In this document: piece after piece, positions 58,183-64,000 of the stretch | Layout of the letters: each line of letters begins with the position of its first letter | Numbering within the stretch: the first letter of the stretch is position 1 | The notes under the pieces: generated by a model | Told to the model about the DNA's origin: nothing | Seen by the model: only the letters and a program-made list of their open reading frames with translations | Databases searched by the model: none | Source of the DNA: Sinomonas atrocyanea | GTDB taxonomy: Bacteria; Actinomycetota; Actinomycetes; Actinomycetales; Micrococcaceae | DNA length: 64,000 nt | Direction of reading: 5' to 3' | Assembly: GCF_030811715.1 (NCBI RefSeq) | Contig: NZ_JAUSRH010000005.1 | Location: forward strand, 1-64,000 | Position numbers and translations under genes: made by a program

Positions 58183-59901
58183 CTACTCCCCCTTGGCTAT
58201 CGCCAGGCTACGGCGGAATTCTTCCGCCTCGGCCTCCTCGTTGAACTCCAACACTGTCTCCCCCGCCAGTTGGCGGACGGCTTCGAGGACCTCATGCGGG
58301 GTCGCATAGAAGAACTCCCTGCGCTGGTTAATCCTGTTCACCCGCCTGTGCTCGAACTCCCGATGTAGCCGGCTCTCCAGCCCGAGAGCGTCCTGGCTGA
58401 AGAACAAGGCATGGACGTCGTACAGGAACGGGACTCCGGCGCCGCTGAGTTCACGAATGCGTTCCGTCGGCTCCATGCGGCGGGTCATGCCGATCTTGAC
58501 GATTCGATCGCCGAAGGCACCCAGATTGGAGATGACGTACACGTACCCGGCCCGAAAGTTCGCCTGCCGGTTCTCGATGTCCTTAAGCTGGTGCTCGGCC
58601 TCCTCAAGCTTCCCCTGCATTTCAGCGATGGCAGCCTCGTCACCCTGGCGCTGCGCGATCTCAAGGGCAGCCTGAAGCTTGTCGCGCTCCCTCTCGAACG
58701 CCGCCCGGGCTTCGGCCAGCTCCTTTTCGGCGCGTTCCTGCTCGCGCCGCTCTTCTCGCTCTGCGCGCAGTCGCTCCTTCTCCTCGGCGACCTTGACCTG
58801 ATAGTCCGCGGCCAGACGCAGCTCCTCCAGCCGGAGGGCGTGGTACTCCGGGGTGATGCTGATGGCCATCGACTTCCCAAGCCGCTCGATCGCGCCCTTG
58901 GCCTTCTCCAACCGCTCGGACACCGGCTCCAGATTGAAGGCGCGGACGGTGCGGACGCAGTTGTCTGCCTCGGCGTTGTAAGCCCGGAGCATCAGTTTGC
59001 ACTGCTCGCGGACCATGCGCGCGCCTTCCGTCAGACTGCCGTTGACAGCCCAGTTGGTGGCACCGGTGACGGCCCTGCCCTTGGCCAATTCTTTGTACTG
59101 GGCCTTCAGCGCGTCCAGTCGCTCCTTGTACTGCACAGCGCTGTCGAGAGGGTGGGCGAACTCGTAGATCCCGACGTCTTGGAGGAACACCGTCTCACGC
59201 GTCTCGACGATCTGCCGTTCGAGGGCGGCCAGCTGCTGGCGACGCTCTTCGATGGCGTGCTCAAGCCGGTCCAGCTCGAGGCGATGCGACGACGGATGGG
59301 CGGCGTCCGGGACGGGCGTCCCCGTGGACTCGAGCGCCACGGCCTGTCCGCTCTCCCCCTCGTCGGCCAGGTCCACCCCGAAGTGCTCGAGCAGGGCAGG
59401 GAGGCCATCGTTCCAGCCCTGCCACACCGACCGGACCTTCCACTCCCCATTGCGCCGGTAGATCTCAGCAGCGAGAGCGGATGTCTCCGAACCCTCCACT
59501 TCCAACGGCATCTCAAACCTCTGGCCGGCGGGAGTCGAAACGGCCAATGCGAGGTCGGGCGTCTGCCGGAGAGGTGCTCCGTTCTCTGTGGCCACCGCAA
59601 TCAGGACCGATTGCCCTGGCGCGGCCAGTCGACTCAAGTCAAGGTTGGCCCTCTGGGTCGTCCGGTCCCCGGCAGAGGTTGTCCCCTCGTAGCTCGCTGA
59701 CCCAGAGAGTATAGACGGCTGGTTGTAGTAGAGGAGGTGGTCGTTAGAGGCGACCTTCTGGCTCTCATCCACGACGGCGACGAAGAGGTCGACCTCGTGC
59801 GAAGCGCTCCTCAACGAGCGTGCCGCTTCGATGACAATGCGCTCCCCTTGGGGGTAGACGAGCAGTGAGTTGGCCCCCCGCGCCAACAGAGTCCTCGGCA
59901 T
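58183..59901 (-). CDS. TerD-like / DUF4041 / T5orf172 (GIY-YIG) protein
   Basis: 572 aa. Residues 1-180 resemble a TerD domain (LLARGANSLLVYPQG, EVDLFVAVVDE, LLYYNQPSIL, AAEIYRRNGEWKVRSV). Residues 205-445 are coiled coil with a DUF4041-like core (YKELAKGR, ALRLEELRLAADYQVK). Residues 451-545 form T5orf172/GIY-YIG: GYVYVISNLGAFGDRIVKIG, MTRRMEPTERIREL, LESRLHREFEHRRVNRINQRREFF. TerD domains bind calcium in stress/tellurite systems; T5orf172 domains are nuclease-like and often in phage-defence genes. The start at 59901 matches the TerD N-terminus; a GTG at 59925 is possible. Confidence 0.83.
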   Translation of the reverse strand: MPRTLLARGANSLLVYPQGERIVIEAARSLRSASHEVDLFVAVVDESQKVASNDHLLYYNQPSILSGSASYEGTTSAGDRTTQRANLDLSRLAAPGQSVLIAVATENGAPLRQTPDLALAVSTPAGQRFEMPLEVEGSETSALAAEIYRRNGEWKVRSVWQGWNDGLPALLEHFGVDLADEGESGQAVALESTGTPVPDAAHPSSHRLELDRLEHAIEERRQQLAALERQIVETRETVFLQDVGIYEFAHPLDSAVQYKERLDALKAQYKELAKGRAVTGATNWAVNGSLTEGARMVREQCKLMLRAYNAEADNCVRTVRAFNLEPVSERLEKAKGAIERLGKSMAISITPEYHALRLEELRLAADYQVKVAEEKERLRAEREERREQERAEKELAEARAAFERERDKLQAALEIAQRQGDEAAIAEMQGKLEEAEHQLKDIENRQANFRAGYVYVISNLGAFGDRIVKIGMTRRMEPTERIRELSGAGVPFLYDVHALFFSQDALGLESRLHREFEHRRVNRINQRREFFYATPHEVLEAVRQLAGETVLEFNEEAEAEEFRRSLAIAKGE

Positions 59902-60136
59902 ACCTCCGACCGTACCTGAAGCCACTCAACAGGTCAGCGATCGTCGACCGAGTCTCCCTCCGGCGACGCTGTCATCGTGACCTCCCTTGGTCTTTGTCCC
60001 TTTCGGGCCTGGGCCGCGCGCCGGGACTTCTCAGTGCCGCTCCCGACCAGGTTCTTCGGAGCGGTCGGGAAGGCCTCTGCAGCAAGGCGCTGGATCGCTT
60101 CCCACTCGTCCTCGAAGCGAGGACGGTGTCCGACCG

Positions 60137-60677
60137 AGTGGTGCTGCACGACCTCTCGGCGCCCGATGTGGACCTCGGCCACACGATCGCCGCGATCGAG
60201 AACGGGCACGTGACCGGGCGCGAGGTGGGGGGCCCGTCGTCGAGCCTCGGCGCCGGCGTGCTCCACAACCAGGGCCCGGACCACAACGCGTTCGGCTACT
60301 TCCGCAACTCGGCCGGGCGCATCATCGCCGCCCTCTGCATCAACTTCGACGTCAGCACGATCCAGCGCCTGCAGTCCCTCCTCCAAGGGCTGCTGCCGGC
60401 GGCCGCGTCGGACTCCCCCGAGCAGCCGGACGAATTCTTCGGCCGGGACCTCGTGGCGGTGATGGATGCGATGGTCACCGAGGCCATCCGCGAGGTCGGC
60501 AAGCCCGTGGACCAGATGAGCCGCGACGACCGCATCGCCATCCTGACCAAACTCGACCAGCAGGGCGTGCCGCAGATGCGCAAGGGCATCGACCGCGTCG
60601 CGGCGCGGCTGAGGATTTCGCGGGTGACGGCGTATTCGTACCTTGATGAGGCGCGAAATCAGGCCGCACGCGAGTGA
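60137..60677 (+). pseudogene. Truncated second copy of the DauR/YheO-type regulator
   Basis: Nearly identical in sequence to 55496-56083, but the first 50 or so codons are missing, the preceding sequence is unrelated, and 48 bp (16 codons, between HNAFGY and FRNSAGR) are deleted in frame. The C-terminal HTH is intact apart from single changes. No start codon with a ribosome site fits. Same orientation as the intact copy, which it would pair with as a direct repeat of about 0.5 kb flanking the TerD module. Confidence 0.88.
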
Positions 60678-60853
60678 TGGTTGCTCGGCTCCCGATCGGC
60701 GACCGAATGGAAAGCTTTCATGGGTCGAGGACGCGACGAGAATTGACTTATGTCAAGTTGCTTTCCTGCCAGACCTCAACGGCCGCCTACTGCTTGAGTA
60801 GTGAATGAGCATCGTGTATCGGTTCGCCTCTCATATGTGGCGGTAACTTAGCA

Positions 60854-61954
60854 CTACCTGAGGCTCGACGCCGAAGTTTCCACAGGAACGCCCGCGTACT
60901 CCGACACTCGCAATAAAAGGGGAATCGAAGCGGCTGATGAATGACGCGTATCGAATGGACCGACAACCACTTTGCGGATCGGCAATTTCGCGAAGGCTGT
61001 GGTCGAGAATCCTGCGCCGCCACCCATTCCCGTGAGCCGCAGGTAGGGAGTAATCCCAAACCTGCTTGAACGAAATTGGATTGCGCCGTCATCCGGCGAT
61101 TGGATCACGAGCCGCACTTCGCGCTCTTCGACGAAGCTTGGCTCCTTACAGTAAGCAAGACTCTCCGCAAGAACCACTGCATTAGCTCTGCACGCCTCAC
61201 ATCCACTTGAGGCTAGGTGGGCACACTTGAAAATAGTTGCTATGTACCCCAGGCATTCCGCCAAGAAATTGCGTTGGGCGTGTTGATCATATAGAACCTT
61301 CGCCCATTTTGGACTCATGTCATCCGGCCGATTCAAAGTCTCGACGCTCGTGAGAACAGCCAACTGGGCCGAGCTGTCAAGCACGACGGCATGCCCCTGC
61401 CCTCCCCCGTACGCACGCCATTGAGCGAGCGAATTCTCAGCGAGAGAAGCTGACGCTACGAACAACCCGCGCTGGCCTGCAGTCGCCTCCGCCAGCTTGC
61501 GGAGACTCACGAAATAGAGCTTCAGGCGTGGGTCAATGTTTTTTGAGTCCTCGACCTCCTCTAAGAGTTGATCAAGGACATTCAGGCCGTAGGATAGTTC
61601 AATTGAATCATTGAGCGAGCTCATCGAAGTCGCCCAAAGGCAGTTTCTGCCCACAATTCCTATTAGCCCGGCCGAGTCGGTATAGTGCCATATCTCGCCG
61701 GCGCCTTCATGCATGGCCAACCCGGTTGACGGCTGAATCACCACCTGGAGATTCTTCTCATCATCGGCCGAGGTTTCCGTGGGTTTCGAGCCCAAGGAGA
61801 CACTCGCCCTAGAAATCAATTCAAAATGGTTTGGGTCAACGATGGGCAGGGCAATCGGCCCAGGTAGACTCAATTCACCGTCACATGAAGGGTCAGTCCC
61901 GCAGTTGAGCCTGAGGCGCCTCGGGGCACCTTCGGAGTGTTCTTCATCATCCAT
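60854..61954 (-). CDS. DUF2971-family protein
   Basis: 366 aa. WHYTDSAGLIGIVGRNCLWATS, MSSLNDSIELSYG, ENSLAQWRAYGGGQGHAVVLD, and YCKEPSFVEEREVRLV are the DUF2971 signature set. GC and codon use are visibly lower than in neighbouring genes, a sign of recent transfer. N-terminal 85 residues are variable. DUF2971 genes are common in defence and accessory islands, function unproved. The ATG at 61954 follows a GTG at 61957; either may start it. Confidence 0.8.
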   Translation of the reverse strand: MDDEEHSEGAPRRLRLNCGTDPSCDGELSLPGPIALPIVDPNHFELISRASVSLGSKPTETSADDEKNLQVVIQPSTGLAMHEGAGEIWHYTDSAGLIGIVGRNCLWATSMSSLNDSIELSYGLNVLDQLLEEVEDSKNIDPRLKLYFVSLRKLAEATAGQRGLFVASASLAENSLAQWRAYGGGQGHAVVLDSSAQLAVLTSVETLNRPDDMSPKWAKVLYDQHAQRNFLAECLGYIATIFKCAHLASSGCEACRANAVVLAESLAYCKEPSFVEEREVRLVIQSPDDGAIQFRSSRFGITPYLRLTGMGGGAGFSTTAFAKLPIRKVVVGPFDTRHSSAASIPLLLRVSEYAGVPVETSASSLR

Positions 61955-61957
61955 CAC

Positions 61958-63001
61958 GCCCCCATTACCTTCACCCGCTTGAGAGGGGAGCCAGAGTGGC
62001 GGCCTCCCGCGCCCCTAACCAATATGGACGACGCTTCCAAAATTGTACAAGAAGAGCGCCCCAACGCGCACACTCTACAACACCGCTAAGTCATGGCTCG
62101 ATTCAACGGGCTGCCCGCGCATCCGTTCATGATCTGGTGGGCGGCTCTCTTCGTCCCGGCCTCGCAAGGTGCCAACCAAACGAATGGGCCTGTTTAAGCT
62201 GCATTTCGCAGTCCTCTCACGCGGTTGCGATTAAACACGTCTTGAACGAAGCACAGCAGGCAGTGCCAGCACCGCCCTGATGGTCATCATCCGCTGCGCA
62301 CCATCCGATGCCCCGATCGAGCTGGGCCTTTCATCGGCGCATGGCCTTCTGCAGCACCCTCGCCTGCCCCATTGAAGTCGAGCGTCGCCGGCCTTCGGGC
62401 TGCGCCCCGGTGCCTTGGCGACGGCTGCAGGGGGCGGGCGTCCAGATCTTGGTCGGGACTGAGTCGTGCCTGGACGGCCTCACGGTCGGAGACGCCTTCG
62501 AGGCTCGCCGCGCGCTCTTGACGGCGCTCGGCCGAGTCGTGCCGGTGGGGACTTCGTTGGCCAGCGCGTCCGCGGCGCCTACCCTCCGCCTCTGCGTCCT
62601 ACTGGCTGCCGGGCGCAGTGGTGGCGAGTCTGGGCCAGACCGGGCGCCGGACCCGCCGGGCGCAAAGCAACGTGCGGTGCGCGCCGACGGCCAGCGGCCA
62701 TCGAACCGATCGCGCGCCGTCCGCCGGCCGGAACTCTGTGGAGGCCGACCGTGCCACCCTCGAAAGGCCAGGGCGGCGCGGTCGCTGTCTCTTATCGCTA
62801 TCTCTATTCACCAGGGCAAGCACTGGACCGGAACATGATGCTTAGGGCGCCGAGCCGGTCCAGGGCCGCCAGCCTTGCCAAGCTACTTCCACTCAGTGGA
62901 AGGTGACCCAGCACACTTGTCGGTGATCAGGACCACACTGGATCTAGACGCACAAGCCCGGCCCCGAGCCGCGCCGAAGGCCACCAGATCAAGGAGTGCT
63001 G
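61958..63001. other. About 1 kb with no supportable gene
   Basis: Short frames at 61996-62280 and 62308-62838 on the plus strand lack family similarity, good ribosome sites and a normal actinobacterial codon pattern. Probably decayed DNA joining the DUF2971 island to the P450 locus. The last 120 bp hold a palindrome (62887-62901) and presumably the P450 promoter. Confidence 0.6.
62887..62901. promoter_or_regulatory. TTCC-N7-GGAA palindrome upstream of the P450 gene
   Basis: ttccactcagtggaa, perfect 6-bp arms (ttccac/gtggaa), 101 bp before the P450 start codon. The best of four sites of this form in the window; likely an IclR-type operator. Confidence 0.55.
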
Positions 63002-64000
63002 ATGTCACTGGAGACTCAGGGAACCGGCTGCCCGTTCGGGTTCGGCGCCCAGGCGGGCACCGACACCGGTGCGGCGCCCGCGAGCGCCGGCCGGACGCCG
63101 TCGGCCGTCCACAACGCCAGCCACCACGGCTACGAGCCGTTCCAGATGAAGAACCCGTTCCCGGCGTACGCGGCCCTCCGCGCCGAGGAGCCGGTGATGT
63201 ACGACGAGCGGATCGACCTCTTCGTGGTCACCCGCTACGACGACATCAAGGCCGTCTTCGATGACTGGGAGACCTTCTCCTCCGAGAACGCCCAGGCCCC
63301 GGTCCGCAAGCGCGGCCTGCAGGCCACCCAGATCATGAACGAGGGCGGCTTCACCGCCTACTCGGGCCTCTCCGCCCGCATCCCCCCGGAGCACACCCGC
63401 ATCCGCGGCATCGTGCAGAAGGCCTTCACGCCGCGCCGGTTCAAGGTCCTCGAGCCGTTCATCCGCCAGAACGTCGCCGACCGCCTGGACGCGATGATCG
63501 CGCGCGGCCAGGACGCCGCCACCCACCACGGTGAAATCGTCAAGGACCTCGCCTACGAGGTCCCCACCATCACCATCCTCACGCTCATCGGCGAGGACCT
63601 CGCCAAGCTGGACGACTACAAGCGCTGGTCCGACTCGCGCGCCGCGATGACCTGGGGCGACCTCACCGACGAGGAGCAGATCCCCCACGCGCACAACCTC
63701 GTCGAGTACTGGCAGGCCTGCCTCGCCCTCGTCGCCAAGGCCCACGCCGAGGGCGGCGACAACCTCATCGCGGACCTCGTCACCGCCCAGAAGGACGGTG
63801 CCGAGATCTCCGACCACGAGATCGCCTCCGTGGCCTACAGCCTCCTCTTCGCCGGCCACGAGACCACCACCACGCTCATCTCCAACGCCCTCCGCCTCCT
63901 CGCAGCAGACGAGAAGACCTGGCAGAAGCTCGTCGAGGACCCCAAGAAGATCCCGGGCGCCATCGACGAGGTGCTCCGCTACTCGGGCTCGATCGTCGCC
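63002..64000 (+). CDS. Cytochrome P450, CYP116-like (runs off the window)
   Basis: First 333 codons only. NPFPAYAALRAEEPVMYDER, FVVTRYDDIKAVF, then the W/C-helix region PPEHTRIRGIVQKAFTPRRF and the I-helix oxygen-binding motif LLFAGHETTTTL. DEEQIPHAHNLVEYWQACLALV and EVLRYSGSIVA recall CYP116-type enzymes, some of which carry a fused ferredoxin-reductase tail; the C-terminal haem Cys lies beyond the window. The ATG follows AAGGAG. A TTCC-N7-GGAA site lies about 100 bp upstream. A likely role is O-demethylation or hydroxylation of an aromatic compound. Confidence 0.88.
   Translation, partial: MSLETQGTGCPFGFGAQAGTDTGAAPASAGRTPSAVHNASHHGYEPFQMKNPFPAYAALRAEEPVMYDERIDLFVVTRYDDIKAVFDDWETFSSENAQAPVRKRGLQATQIMNEGGFTAYSGLSARIPPEHTRIRGIVQKAFTPRRFKVLEPFIRQNVADRLDAMIARGQDAATHHGEIVKDLAYEVPTITILTLIGEDLAKLDDYKRWSDSRAAMTWGDLTDEEQIPHAHNLVEYWQACLALVAKAHAEGGDNLIADLVTAQKDGAEISDHEIASVAYSLLFAGHETTTTLISNALRLLAADEKTWQKLVEDPKKIPGAIDEVLRYSGSIVA

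Noticed and set aside
62308-62838. 176-codon plus-strand frame before the P450 gene
   Set aside because: No similarity, no ribosome site, Arg/Ala-rich as expected for chance frames.
1-64000. tRNA, rRNA, integrase, transposase, att sites
   Set aside because: None could be recognised on either strand; the only island-like boundary is the regulator duplication at 55-61 kb.

Overview
The window is high-GC DNA with GTG and TTG starts, strong GGAGG-type ribosome sites and tightly coupled operons. This, together with the gene families (TTCC-N7-GGAA boxes beside IclR regulators, MHS-type transporters, VAO-type phenol oxidase, Ltp-repeat proteins), points to a soil actinobacterium, most likely of the Arthrobacter/Sinomonas group in the Micrococcaceae. 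No rRNA, tRNA, CRISPR array or complete insertion sequence was found. Much of the window is accessory catabolic DNA.

Layout. 0-13 kb: a 38-bp tandem array, an AhpD-like protein, 4-hydroxybenzoate hydroxylase (pobA) with its IclR regulator, then mixed housekeeping-type genes (TDT transporter, HutD, HD protein, IclR, CPBP protease, a ParA-like ATPase, flavodoxin, MFS). 13.4-19.3 kb: a five-gene operon matching the enterobacterial ygc/yqcE sugar-acid cluster, with a GlpP-type antiterminator gene first and a leader terminator behind it. 19.5-22.7 kb: a two-gene unit of an alanine-rich repeat protein and a PqqD-M50 membrane protease behind a perfect TetR-type palindrome. 23.4-29.6 kb: VAO-type oxidase, Baeyer-Villiger monooxygenase and esterase, together a plausible 4-alkylphenol to hydroquinone route, with a divergent LysR.

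29.6-41 kb: an FMN monooxygenase, an MHS transporter, an HpaB-type hydroxylase, an MmgE/PrpD protein, a flavin reductase fused to a GntR/FCD-like half, a decayed alcohol dehydrogenase and a SsuABC-type importer. 41-46.7 kb: a GntR-controlled ring-cleavage operon (extradiol dioxygenase, FAH hydrolase, FAD hydroxylase) whose distal end has decayed into MBL and aldehyde dehydrogenase pseudogenes. 47.4 kb: a TM2-Ltp surface protein. 48.4-56.1 kb: an operon (MHS transporter, RidA, PLP ammonia-lyase, D-aminoacylase, KDG kinase, KDPG aldolase, rhodanese) that reads as D-glucosaminate or N-acyl-D-glucosaminate catabolism, with a divergent DauR/YheO-type regulator.

56.1-62 kb: a three-gene TerD/DUF4041/T5orf172 module lies between the intact regulator and a truncated second copy of it in the same orientation. 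A lower-GC DUF2971 gene and about 1 kb of non-coding DNA follow. The window ends inside a CYP116-like cytochrome P450. The coherent theme is uptake and oxidation of aromatic and amino-sugar compounds, interrupted by decay and by a probable defence/stress cassette.
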